A DNA stretch of 64,000 bases from an uncultured Lachnospiraceae bacterium (GCA_900539715.1 UQDA01000010.1:1-64000), one strand, 5' to 3'. Positions 43,944 to 52,449 are shown, counted from the first letter of the stretch. Numbers and translations: made by a program. The notes: generated from the letters alone by a model not told the origin.

Positions 43944-44387
43944 ATGTTGTACGTATATACTCAGGAACCAAAAGAATCAAATACAAAGTATATAGATGAC
44001 GTAGAAAATGATTTTGAAATCATGCTACTACCTGATGGACTGCATAATGATGGCATAACGCGAGACATTTTAAACAGTATTGATAAAGTAGACTTTGTAG
44101 ATGCTTTTACAGTTAGAAACAGCAATGGTGAGTCATTTAGTCTCAGTGAGCTATCTTCTGGATGTAAGTCTTTAATACTGGCGGTATATTTTCCTGACTA
44201 CATCATAAATTATGACGAGGCTTCAAATGGTGTAATAAATAAAACGATAGTATTAGCCAGAGAAGCCAACATTCAAATTTATATAGGGTACACTAATGTA
44301 GCATTAAGACTCACAAGTGATACAGTAGTTTTAGATGGGGCAAAACTAACAATTGCAGAATTAAGCCAACAGCTAAACAAAGACTGA
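43944..44387 (+). CDS. DUF4869-like protein (second gene of the unit)
   Basis: The 147-residue cytosolic protein has the run SELSSGCKSLILAVYF (residues 68-83), then IINYDEASNGV. This matches my memory of DUF4869 proteins, where a Leu-Ser-Gly-Gly-x-Lys block and a Cys-Gly-Asp-Asn-like block recur. The block also looks like an ABC-type signature followed by a Walker-B-like strand, but there is no P-loop, so it is not a complete ATPase. AAGGAGG site; 18 bp to the next gene. Function of DUF4869 is unknown. Confidence 0.6.
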   Translation: MLYVYTQEPKESNTKYIDDVENDFEIMLLPDGLHNDGITRDILNSIDKVDFVDAFTVRNSNGESFSLSELSSGCKSLILAVYFPDYIINYDEASNGVINKTIVLAREANIQIYIGYTNVALRLTSDTVVLDGAKLTIAELSQQLNKD

Positions 44388-44405
44388 AATACTCGGAGGA
44401 AAATC

Positions 44406-44924
44406 ATGCTGAATATAGATAAGATATTTTTAGACTCAAAATATAATCTTACAGTTAAGGGCAAATTTAAAATTACAATAACCATTAGAGATAAGGTAAC
44501 CATATTAACTGGAGAAAGCGGAACTGGAAAAACACAGTTGGTGAAATTGATAGACAAAGTCAAGTCTTCACGCAGCCTAGCATCATTGGCTGAATCCAAC
44601 TTCCCATTGAACAGTGTTAAAGTGATAAGAAACCCAGACGAGTTTTATAGATTTGGCGAAGAAAGTTTATCAGTCAAAGATTGCTTGATTATTATTGACA
44701 GAATGGATAAATGCAAAGTTACACCAGAGTGGTTAGACTTTATAAACAACAGCGACAATGTGTTCATATTGATAACTAGATTCAGAAACGCAAAAGACCT
44801 TAGTAGTGATATACTTGTTAGACTTAATTCTGTGAGATGTACAGAGAGAAGATACATTGCAATTAAGAAAGAGGCAGGAGTAGAAAAGAAAATTCTATCC
44901 ATAGAGGATGCACCTGCTTTTTAG
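44406..44924 (+). CDS. Single-domain P-loop ATPase (third gene of the unit)
   Basis: The 172-residue ATPase has Walker A GESGTGKT (36-43) and Walker B-like LIIIDRMD (Asp98). It lacks a signature motif, arginine finger or helicase motifs that I can see, and at this size it has a bare ATPase core. The DUF4869-like neighbour might supply the missing signature-like face in trans; this is inference from the LSSG block. AGGAGG-like site. A terminator follows directly. Confidence 0.65.
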   Translation: MLNIDKIFLDSKYNLTVKGKFKITITIRDKVTILTGESGTGKTQLVKLIDKVKSSRSLASLAESNFPLNSVKVIRNPDEFYRFGEESLSVKDCLIIIDRMDKCKVTPEWLDFINNSDNVFILITRFRNAKDLSSDILVRLNSVRCTERRYIAIKKEAGVEKKILSIEDAPAF

Positions 44925-44955
44925 GAAAGGGGTGACACGTTCACTCCTTTCTTTA
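44925..44955 (+). terminator. Terminator of the three-gene unit
   Basis: GAAAGGGGTGA-CACGT-TCACTCCTTTC with one mismatch, then TTTA; begins right after the ATPase stop. Confidence 0.75.
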
Positions 44956-45005
44956 CACCTCAGTCAAACGATAAACCAGCAAAAACAAGTCGTATCAATG
45001 TAGAG

Positions 45006-45067
45006 AAACAATATATGACAAACAATATATGACAAACAATATATGACAAACAATATATGACAAACAC
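45006..45067 (+). repeat. Four tandem 14-bp iterons
   Basis: AAACAATATATGAC occurs four times head to tail without change (45006-45061), followed by a partial AAAC. AT-rich iterons of this size are typical of replication origins or partition sites. No known replication initiator gene adjoins. Confidence 0.85.
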
Positions 45068-45156
45068 GTTTATTACTGGAGAACAGTTATCAAAAATGAG
45101 TTTAACAGATTAACATACAGCAAACACTCTAATTAAAAAAATGGAGGAAAAGGAAC

Positions 45157-46434
45157 GTGGACAAGCCAAGAGCAAAAAAGAGCATAAACATTTTCAAGCG
45201 CTTACTCAGTTTTACGTTAGCAACAGTATTAAGCGTAAGTAGTTTAACAGCATTAAGCAATCCCATCCAAGTCCAAGCAGGCATAATAAGTGAGGACAAT
45301 GCAACAGGCGGAGGTTCAAGTAGTTCTGGTTCAAACAATCGCGGTGGAGCAACGAGTGCTAATTGGGGCTATCGAGTTTATGTGATAGACGAGAACAGAC
45401 AGATTCTCTCTCCCATCATTGACGTAGTGAGTCAAACACCAAACGCAAACAAGCTTTATAGGTCAACAAGATTTGGCGGACAGGCAAGTGGAGTAGCAGA
45501 CCCAATGAAAGGTATGCCAGCCCCATTCAAAGGAAGCTTTACAGGTAATGGATTAGCATTAAAGAACTGGCTGATTAACACACCTGGCAGTCAAGAGGGA
45601 TTTTTAAAAATTGACAATTTAATTATCAACTATTTTGGGAGAGGTGTTTATGAGGTATTTAGAGACCAATCCACCAAAAAATGGTTAGCCTTTGAGCCAA
45701 TCACATGGCACAACCTTTACAGAAATGACAATTCCACATCTCAAATGTCTCAACGAATCTACGGAACAGCGAACAACTGGTTAGAAGCCTACAGTGCATA
45801 TGGCATAGGTGGTGGAACCTATACATCAAAATTAGACCACAAGGTTTTACAACAATGTCTAATGTTAGAGCGAGACCAACCAGAGTTAGGATTAGTAAAA
45901 CCACATAGTGGGATTCCGGTATATAGTAATGGGAATGAGGGCTGGGGTTTACAATTATATAGCAATGATGGTTTAGGTGGATACCATACATGGGATTCAA
46001 AGCATTATACAGGTGCTACCTACAAACCAGCCAAATCCCCTGACCCTAATGAAGCCAAGGAATACATGGGAACGTATACAGTCATTAAGAACTACAGGTC
46101 AATTGGTGAAGATGGTGTCACATTAAAAGATGATGATACAGAGTTTTACATCCGGAAGTTAGTAAATAGTAAAATCAAAGTAGAGGATGAAGAGTTATAC
46201 AGAGTAATAGGTTGGAAAACGTCGAACATAACAGCTCAGTCAAAATTGGACTCTACGAAATGGGAAACAACAGTACCTGGTTTAATAGTACAGCAGGGAG
46301 TAAAACGAGGGGATATTGAGTTAGACAAGAACAAAGGAGAGACAACGTTGTATGTGTTATTACAACGAGAGGATGTAGGGACACATACATGGGATGAAGA
46401 ACATCATCCAGATGAACCAGAGAAAGCGCCATAG
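45157..46434 (+). CDS. Secreted protein, probably C-terminally truncated
   Basis: 425 residues with a signal peptide (basic start, hydrophobic core, cleavage about after VQA, residue 41). A Gly/Ser/Asn linker follows, then a domain of ~200 residues with TTWHNLY-like blocks (FEPITWHNLYRND, YSAYGIGGGTY, VLQQCLMLERDQPELG). A repeat-like C-terminal part follows (YMGTYTVIKNYRSIGEDG, TTLYVLLQREDVG). The end EEHHPDEPEKAP reads like a linker to a further domain, and the stop lies 33 bp before the right 26-bp repeat. A larger surface protein may have been cut there. GTG start with GGAGG site. Family unknown. Confidence 0.65.
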   Translation: MDKPRAKKSINIFKRLLSFTLATVLSVSSLTALSNPIQVQAGIISEDNATGGGSSSSGSNNRGGATSANWGYRVYVIDENRQILSPIIDVVSQTPNANKLYRSTRFGGQASGVADPMKGMPAPFKGSFTGNGLALKNWLINTPGSQEGFLKIDNLIINYFGRGVYEVFRDQSTKKWLAFEPITWHNLYRNDNSTSQMSQRIYGTANNWLEAYSAYGIGGGTYTSKLDHKVLQQCLMLERDQPELGLVKPHSGIPVYSNGNEGWGLQLYSNDGLGGYHTWDSKHYTGATYKPAKSPDPNEAKEYMGTYTVIKNYRSIGEDGVTLKDDDTEFYIRKLVNSKIKVEDEELYRVIGWKTSNITAQSKLDSTKWETTVPGLIVQQGVKRGDIELDKNKGETTLYVLLQREDVGTHTWDEEHHPDEPEKAP

Positions 46435-46875
46435 GCGTTATTTTTTTTACTCTATTCTGGCATGACAATTTCCAGATTTCCAGATTTTTGAGCAGGGTTT
46501 CATGTAAGGCGACCATCGGTTTTCCTATTCTTCTCTCTCTCTTTTCAGGAGCTTTCAGTTATTTATACAAATGCACTATTCTTTACATTATTCTGTCACT
46601 AATACAACTAAGGTCAATTCTACAACCAGCTGAGTGTGTATTGTTTATTGACAGATTACAATGCTAAAAATAAATGTTACATAAGGATGCAGAGGAATCT
46701 GTTTTCTTTACAGTACAAACTGCTCTCTTCACTGTTTACAGGTACTTCCGACAACATCTCTATAACAGCTGGAAAATCTTCTTGCACTTACACCATTGTA
46801 ACCATCAGAACCCAGCGTTACAGTTGTTTTATCAAAAAGAGGTGTAGCTTAAGTGCTACGGAAAGTGAGGACGAT
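46435..46875. other. Non-coding region with the right 26/27-bp repeat
   Basis: Holds the right direct repeat (46467-46493) and a TTGACA box (about 46652) as a possible promoter for the next gene. The upstream extension of that gene's frame lacks a ribosome site and I do not treat it as coding. Confidence 0.5.
46467..46493 (+). repeat. Right copy of the direct repeat flanking the inner cargo
   Basis: Same word as 41253-41278 with one extra T in the T run (27 bp), direct orientation. Host-like base composition resumes in the next gene. Confidence 0.75.
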
Positions 46876-47529
46876 ATGTGTAACAGACGTTTTGCAATCA
46901 ATCAGTTAGTACTCGGGAGCCGTGTGCTCGGATATGAGCTTTGGGACGGCAGGCAGATCTGCGAGCTGACAGCAACTCAGGTTTTAAAGGACTTAAAGGA
47001 TGGAAAGGAAATCATCGGTCTATGTCCAGATGCGTCTGGGGAAACTCTGGTGCTGGATTCTGAAAAGGCATTTTATACAAATATGATGGTTCACCGTCAT
47101 ATCGGGCAGTATACTCCTTTAAAAGACAACGATACAGTTGTTTCAGTATTTTTCATCGTGACAGGGCTGTGTGAGAAAGACGGCAGACAGGTTTATCAGA
47201 CAATCTCAAGCAGGTTTGAGCGCAAGGATATGACCTCAGAACAGCTCTCCGCCTATTATGACATGGGAGCAATCTGCGGTGGGTGCAGGGTTACCGATGG
47301 AAAAATCGTGCTGGCTGAGTTTATCGGAAACAATACCTCTGAGGTTGTAGGTTCGGAAAGCAAAAAAACTGACAAGCCTGTAAAAACCAATCAAGCAACT
47401 ACTGCTCTGCCTAAGAAAAAAGAAGATGCACTTTTACAGCACACAGAGGGGCAGACAGATACTATCGGACAGACAAAACAGGAAAATACTGCTGTCACAC
47501 CTATCAAAAGTGACAGGAAAAACAAATAA
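46876..47529 (+). CDS. Unknown island protein
   Basis: The 217-residue soluble protein has an N-terminal ~160-residue globular part (VLGSRVLGYELWDGRQICEL, LYD-like YYDMGAICGGCRVTDG) and a Lys/Gln/Thr-rich low-complexity tail (~165-217). The start at 46876 has a GTGAGG site, unlike any upstream codon in the frame. A 58-residue membrane peptide gene follows 15 bp later. Family not recognised. Its codon use is more host-like than the inner cargo. Confidence 0.7.
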   Translation: MCNRRFAINQLVLGSRVLGYELWDGRQICELTATQVLKDLKDGKEIIGLCPDASGETLVLDSEKAFYTNMMVHRHIGQYTPLKDNDTVVSVFFIVTGLCEKDGRQVYQTISSRFERKDMTSEQLSAYYDMGAICGGCRVTDGKIVLAEFIGNNTSEVVGSESKKTDKPVKTNQATTALPKKKEDALLQHTEGQTDTIGQTKQENTAVTPIKSDRKNK

Positions 47530-47544
47530 GGAGGCTTTGTTGAG

Positions 47545-47721
47545 ATGTACGGCATAGAAGTGTTGCAGGTCATAACAATGTTCTCAGTCACACTCTCTTG
47601 TTTCTGTTATATCTGTTTCTGTATCATACGGGCATTTGAAAAAATACTGCGTTTGTGTTTATCGGATATCGGGGACACGGAGCTGTCAGACAGCAAGGAA
47701 TCCGAACAACAACATTTATAA
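47545..47721 (+). CDS. Small membrane protein (58 residues)
   Basis: Starts MYGIEVLQVITMFSVTLSCF and has one hydrophobic helix with five cysteines over residues ~5-30, then an acidic tail (DIGDTELSDSKESEQQ). It has a GGAGG site 10 bases before the ATG and sits 15 bp after the preceding gene, so it probably belongs to the same operon. Function unknown. Confidence 0.65.
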   Translation: MYGIEVLQVITMFSVTLSCFCYICFCIIRAFEKILRLCLSDIGDTELSDSKESEQQHL

Positions 47722-47729
47722 AAAATCAG

Positions 47730-47767
47730 ACAGGTCTGGAGCGTTTCTTCAAATATTCCAGACCTGT
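47730..47767 (+). terminator. Hairpin after the small membrane protein
   Basis: ACAGGTCTGGA / TCCAGACCTGT, perfect 11-base arms around a 16-base loop, 8 bp after the stop. The T run is weak (TTAGTGGTTTTA). Confidence 0.7.
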
Positions 47768-48513
47768 TTAGTGGTTTTATCCCCATTTATAGTCTGGTGT
47801 TGCTCTTCTATGCTGTTTAAAAATATAAACAGGCTTTATGTTTAACCGGATACCGATATATCACACAGAAGCTCCAATATAAAATTCAAGCCTATCACAG
47901 AAAAAGGGAACATAAAATCCTGAGCCTATTGAAAAAAATCTATCTGCATATAGGAAAAAGTAGGTCTGCCTGTTTTCCAAAAAGTGGGGTTACATTCGGA
48001 AAAAATCAAGGTACTTTCGGCTTTTTCACAACTCTTCCAAGGGAAAATTTTTTGAATAGGTATTTTATCATCAAACAAATTTATTCCTATGACTATCAAA
48101 AACAAGCAATTTTGCATTGAAAAAATTAGTCTGCGTATATTCAGTCGGATAAGGATACATTGGGTAAAAATAGGGTATACGTTGTACCTTTCTGCCTAAA
48201 AGTTTTTTGGGATGGAAAAATAGAAAGATTTTTAGGGGGATGGTGGAGGAAGGTAGGATGTGGAGGGGGAAGGTTTGAATTGGAATTTATGTAAAATTTT
48301 TCATGATATTAGTTTAAATCGTTAAAGTGTATGATTGATTCTTTCTCAGCCATATTTTCAAGGCACACCCTTAGCAAGTTAATAAAATTCAGCTACCTAT
48401 ATAAAACAACATAGCTTTGAAAATATTTTCAATACAAAAAATAATTTCAAAAGATGCCTATTTATTTGCTCGGGATATAGAAAGGGTAAATTTTAATGAA
48501 AGGAGGATTTAAC
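47768..48513. other. Non-coding region of the island (purine-rich stretch)
   Basis: About 750 bp without a supported gene. A TTG-started frame of 63 codons (47929-48120) has no ribosome site. A G-rich purine stretch (48235-48274, with two GGGGG runs) precedes AT-rich sequence leading to the next gene's GGAGG site. Nothing recognised; an origin, oriT or RNA is possible. Confidence 0.4.
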
Positions 48514-48891
48514 ATGGCAGAACAAAAGAAAAACGGGGCATGGAAGATGCTGTCTGAGATTCATCGGAACACGTTTATCCTGATTCGTTACATGGTACAG
48601 TTGACAGACCTTCTAAAGGACTTAAAACCGAGTCCAAAAACAGCTGTACAAAACCAAACTAGCACACCACAATCTGCAAGTGTTCAGCCACCCCAATACA
48701 CAAACGGCAACTATGCAGTGTTTTCGGTAGGCATCATTGCACCGATTCCATCATTTTCTGACATGCAGCTTGCAAAGTGTGCAAAGGCTGGATATTCTAT
48801 CAACGACCTTGCAATCCTGAGCGGATATAATACTGCATATATTTACGACCATGTAAAGGCGTATTATGAAAAGTATCCAAACAAACGGTAA
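48514..48891 (+). CDS. Unknown island protein with C-terminal helical region
   Basis: 125 residues. An N-terminal helix (LSEIHRNTFILIRYMVQLTDLLKD) is followed by a Gln/Ser/Thr/Pro linker and a C-terminal HTH-like helical part (AKAGYSINDLAILSGYNTAYIYDHVKAYYEKY), which may bind DNA or protein. The ATG at 48514 follows an AAAGGAGG site. Single gene with its own terminator. Family not recognised. Confidence 0.65.
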   Translation: MAEQKKNGAWKMLSEIHRNTFILIRYMVQLTDLLKDLKPSPKTAVQNQTSTPQSASVQPPQYTNGNYAVFSVGIIAPIPSFSDMQLAKCAKAGYSINDLAILSGYNTAYIYDHVKAYYEKYPNKR

Positions 48892-48952
48892 CATTCCGCC
48901 AGCGTCACACAGGCTAGTTATAAAACTATAACTGCCTGACCTATCTTTAACA

Positions 48953-48996
48953 AAAACTCGACAAATCAAAAAACGTTTGGTTTGTCGGGTTTTTTG
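48953..48996 (+). terminator. Terminator after the 125-residue protein gene
   Basis: AAAACTCGACAAA / TTTGTCGGGTTTT with one G-T pair and a 15-base loop, then TTT. Confidence 0.8.
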
Positions 48997-49561
48997 ATTG
49001 ACAAAAAGAAACAGCCTGTATGGTACTAGTTGGAAAGCTTTTCCTACTCTGCATCAATAACCGGAGCACTTCTATGAAAACCAGAACGTTCCATCAATCT
49101 TTTTATTAGAAATCGGATGATACAATTATCACTTTTCCGATAATCAGAAAATTAGGATTAAATATGGATTTTTTAATTTGGTAAAAATGGATTAAAACGT
49201 CAAAACAGCCGATGCGGAGGGCTTTGTTTTTTTTGAAAAAGGTTGATTTCATGGGAAAATCGGGAATAGAATCAAAAGTTCGGAAAAAAAAGAAGGACAG
49301 GGCGGATTCTGGAAAATGGCTTGTTTAGGGATACCCTATCGTATCAAGTTAGAAAAGCTGACAGCATCCATTTTCCAGTCGGATGCTTTCCATTAAAGTC
49401 GGCTTTTATTGTTTATCTGCTATCCTGTTTTTCTGTATCGGGGAGCGTAAAAAACAGGACAAAAGAGCTTCAGGGAAAATTTTACAAAACCTCTTTTCCA
49501 AAGTTCCTTGACTGATATATAATATAATCAAAAAAATGATATACACAAAGGAACTGAGCTG
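48997..49561. other. Non-coding region with small hairpin
   Basis: A 565-bp AT-rich stretch. A hairpin GCATCC / GGATGC (49364-49386) lies in it. A 25-codon frame with a weak ribosome site (about 49252) ends just before it, too short to call. The promoter of the next gene is likely in the TATA-rich segment around 49510-49530. Confidence 0.4.
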
Positions 49562-50149
49562 ATGATAGAAAATGCAAACATAAATACGGAAGATATATCT
49601 TTTATAAAACGTGTACGTGATATTGCTAATATTTATATCTTGAAAGAGGTATATAAAGTCTATGCAAAGCATTCTAAATCTAATGATCCAATAATTGTAT
49701 GCAATGTAAATTACTTTTTTAAAAAACTCCTTGGTATCTCAAATACCACATTCTCCAACTATGCTTCTGGAAAGAGCATAATCGGTTCGACACAGCGAAC
49801 TAAAATGCTGGATTTTGCAAAAAAAGTCAGAATAGACTCAGAGGTTTGCAATGGCAATAAACTTATCTTATTAAAGAGCAGATGCGCACTGGAATGGTGG
49901 AATAAGAACGGGCATTCCACAATAGAGACTCCGACAGAAAGTGAATGGCTGGAAATTGAGGAGGCTTACTGGGAGCAGCTAATAAACTGCACTGAAAACC
50001 GAAAAGCAGCCTGTGCTCCTATTTTGCAGGAGGTCAAGGAACAGGTTAATGAGCTGTATTTTCATGACATCAATCTATATCGCTTCTACATCTGGTTACG
50101 CAGACAAGATTTTCTTAGTGCAGAACTATTTTACGATTATAACACCTAA
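49562..50149 (+). CDS. Unknown protein with possible HTH, island
   Basis: The 195-residue soluble protein has residues ~50-75 (FFKKLLGISNTTFSNYASGK) that read like an XRE-type HTH with recognition helix. The rest is helical and Trp/Glu-rich (ALEWWNKNGHS, EWLEIEEAYWEQLI) with no recognised fold. It could be a regulator of the methyltransferase operon downstream or of the integrase. AAGGAA site and a terminator directly after. Confidence 0.55.
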   Translation: MIENANINTEDISFIKRVRDIANIYILKEVYKVYAKHSKSNDPIIVCNVNYFFKKLLGISNTTFSNYASGKSIIGSTQRTKMLDFAKKVRIDSEVCNGNKLILLKSRCALEWWNKNGHSTIETPTESEWLEIEEAYWEQLINCTENRKAACAPILQEVKEQVNELYFHDINLYRFYIWLRRQDFLSAELFYDYNT

Positions 50150-50160
50150 CCATAACCAAG

Positions 50161-50190
50161 AGCTGTGACATCTGTGTCACAGCTTTTTTT
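50161..50190 (+). terminator. Terminator after the HTH-like gene
   Basis: AGCTGTGACA-TCTG-TGTCACAGCT then seven T: perfect 10-base arms. Confidence 0.92.
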
Positions 50191-50396
50191 ATTTATCTTC
50201 AGAAAAAAATGCAACTTTTTGGAGAATAAAATTTTGAACAAATCAACAAGCGTGCCCTTTTTTCACACAAGCGTCTAAAAAAGTAGAGCTAACGTCTCTC
50301 ATAGTAACCTAAATGACATCTTTTTTTTGCCATGGTAGAATGACCCCATCAGAACTGACCACATAAAACTATTTAGATAATGGAGAAAATCAGACT

Positions 50397-51230
50397 ATGG
50401 AAGATAAAAAAATAATCGAAACAGTTAGGCGCGCCCCTGATAAGTACATCCACTCCTTCTTAAATGAAGGTAACTGGACGGAAGAAAAAATTGCAAATCA
50501 TACTGTTTATTTGTGCCAAGACCGTGCAATTCTCTTTTTCAATGACGATACTGCTCTGCCAATCGAACTTGTGCTTGATACCGATTTTGACCCAAACACT
50601 GGAAAACTTATCTTTATCTTGTACGAACACAATTGGAAATACGGATGCAGTTATGGCTATTATTGTAAAGAGCATCGGTTTGTTAGAAAATCGCCAAGCA
50701 CCGCCACACAGATTAACACTATTTTAGATGTGGCACAGTGCCAGTATTCAAAATACAAGACCGGTATCGCCTCTGCTATACGCAATATCATGAACAACCG
50801 AAAGATTAAAAACGACCTGAACAACCCTGCATTCTTTGGTACTCCCGATATCGACCTTATTATGAAATGGGTACGGGAAAAAATGATTGCCAATCCAAAA
50901 GATAAACGCATTGCAAAAATTACCCGAAAATCAGACGAAGAACATTTCTGCATTATTAAATCGGGGGAGACAAGTGCAGACGCAAATTTTCAGTCTTTTC
51001 TAGATGACTTAAACTGTGGAATGTCAGCTACAGAAATAAAAAAGCAAGCGTGCAAAAAGAAGTTGATTATAACGGATTCTGGAAGCGGATGTTATCAGCA
51101 TAACCTTGGAAATTTAGAAGTGCTTAAAAACCACTCAACAAACACTTTGATTTCATCTTCCAAAGTGTATGATATTGTATTTTCAAAAGAAGAAGCTATC
51201 AGATTTACAGAAAACTTTAAACGTTCCTGA
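50397..51230 (+). CDS. Unknown protein, operon partner of the methyltransferase
   Basis: The 277-residue soluble protein has an N-terminal ~110-residue beta-rich part (VYLCQDRAILFFNDDTALPIEL, FILYEHNWKYGCSYGYYC) and a charged helical remainder. No nuclease or helicase motif is evident. The methyltransferase gene starts 10 bp after its stop, so the two are likely co-expressed. It could be a specificity factor, restriction partner or regulator; not decidable. GGAGA site. Confidence 0.6.
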   Translation: MEDKKIIETVRRAPDKYIHSFLNEGNWTEEKIANHTVYLCQDRAILFFNDDTALPIELVLDTDFDPNTGKLIFILYEHNWKYGCSYGYYCKEHRFVRKSPSTATQINTILDVAQCQYSKYKTGIASAIRNIMNNRKIKNDLNNPAFFGTPDIDLIMKWVREKMIANPKDKRIAKITRKSDEEHFCIIKSGETSADANFQSFLDDLNCGMSATEIKKQACKKKLIITDSGSGCYQHNLGNLEVLKNHSTNTLISSSKVYDIVFSKEEAIRFTENFKRS

Positions 51231-51240
51231 GGTGCTTGAA

Positions 51241-52302
51241 ATGAAATATTTTGGCAGAAAAAATCAACAGTACCTTGACAGCCTCATAGACCTGATTCCA
51301 GCTGATAACTGTGCTCTTGTTGTTGATGCCTGTATGGGCTCTGGTGCATTTACAAAGGGAATCTCTGTCGGTATGACAGGCAATGGTACAAAGGCGATGG
51401 CTTTTGAACTTGACCGCAGTATGTATACTCTGCACATAATGGCAGTCCAGCATCCTTATGAACTGATTGATGCAATCAAGCAAAAATCTTATTCAAAAGC
51501 AACTTATATCGCATCAAAAAACAGGATTGACAACGTACTAAGCCATAGGAGTACAGACATTACACTAAAAGAACAGCTTCAAACAGCAGTGGCTGCCTAC
51601 TGTTCTCTTTATTTAAGCTTTAACGCAATGAGGGCATCATATAGGTCTCTAACTACATATAAAAAAGAAACTGACCCTATAAAGAAAGAAGCCAAAAAGC
51701 AAGCACAGCTGAAAACAAGTTTCAATTTTCATGAGGGTATTGCAGAAGAAATTTTAAATGAGGCAGAATCTCTTGCAAACGTTGACATACGGAATGAAAG
51801 CTTTATGGATGCACCTGAACTGTTTGAATGCCCTGACAACCTGATTTATCTGGATGTTCCCTACCCACTCGACCAAAGGGACAGCTCCGAATCGAATGAG
51901 AATACAGATGCCAGAAAAACGACAAAGAAAAACAGACAGGATAAGCTGGCTGCGGACGGCAAGGCTGGATATCTCAAGGATTGGACGAATAAAGACCACG
52001 ACAAGTTCCTGAACCTTGTACACAAAGCAGTAGCTACGGGGCATCCTGCCAAAATGATTATCTGTGCAAACTTTACTGTTGACGAGGACGGAAATCTCAA
52101 GAACCTTGCTGGAAATACATATAACAAATATTTGTTGCCACTCGGCTTCCGTCTTGTCGTAGTTACAAACACAACAGCTTCGGTAAGCTCTAAAAATAAC
52201 TCAAAAGTTCCAAAGGTCGAAGTTGTATGGATTAACTATAAAAATATCGTTGGCAGTTGGGATGACCTGACCTACTTTGACTATAAGGATGTATATGGAT
52301 AA
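51241..52302 (+). CDS. D12-like adenine DNA methyltransferase with DVPY motif
   Basis: The 353-residue putative N6-adenine methyltransferase starts with MKYFGRKNQQYLD (D12-type FxGxK start). Its SAM motif VVDACMGSGAF (Asp29) is followed by FELDRS, and its catalytic motif IV reads YLDVPYPL (Asp205) instead of the canonical DPPY. Pro to Val may lower activity or mark a variant subfamily. ATG at 51241 with a GAGG site. It has no adjacent restriction endonuclease that I can identify. It could protect the island, regulate it, or be an orphan methylase. Confidence 0.75.
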   Translation: MKYFGRKNQQYLDSLIDLIPADNCALVVDACMGSGAFTKGISVGMTGNGTKAMAFELDRSMYTLHIMAVQHPYELIDAIKQKSYSKATYIASKNRIDNVLSHRSTDITLKEQLQTAVAAYCSLYLSFNAMRASYRSLTTYKKETDPIKKEAKKQAQLKTSFNFHEGIAEEILNEAESLANVDIRNESFMDAPELFECPDNLIYLDVPYPLDQRDSSESNENTDARKTTKKNRQDKLAADGKAGYLKDWTNKDHDKFLNLVHKAVATGHPAKMIICANFTVDEDGNLKNLAGNTYNKYLLPLGFRLVVVTNTTASVSSKNNSKVPKVEVVWINYKNIVGSWDDLTYFDYKDVYG

Positions 52303-52449
52303 AAGAAGCATAAATGCTTTGTAAGATACAGGCTGTTCTGTCGGCATCCTCCCTGAAAAACAGGGAAAATGTCCTTACAGTTCGCATAGTGCATTTTCGG
52401 CAGGACAGCGTTACAGTATCTCAACCAAAAAATATGGAGGTGCTGCGTT
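52303..52449. promoter_or_regulatory. Structured leader before the integrase gene
   Basis: 147 bp containing the hairpin TCCCTG-AAAAA-CAGGGA (about 52350) nested inside a longer imperfect arm GCTGTTCTG / CAGGACAGC (about 52333 and 52399). No excisionase gene is visible. A regulatory RNA structure or recombinase-binding site is possible. Confidence 0.45.

Noticed and set aside
43944..44387. Complete ABC-type ATPase in the 147-residue protein
   Set aside because: It has an LSSG block and a Walker-B-like strand but no P-loop; DUF4869-like fits better.
45006..45067. CRISPR array
   Set aside because: The 14-bp units are directly adjacent without spacers, so it is a tandem iteron, not a CRISPR.
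46636..46875. Upstream extension of the 46876 gene by 80 codons
   Set aside because: No ribosome site, a promoter-like TTGACA falls inside, and the 46876 ATG has a good site.
47929..48120. 63-codon TTG-started frame in the island
   Set aside because: No ribosome site and no coding character. It may be a decayed gene but nothing shows this.
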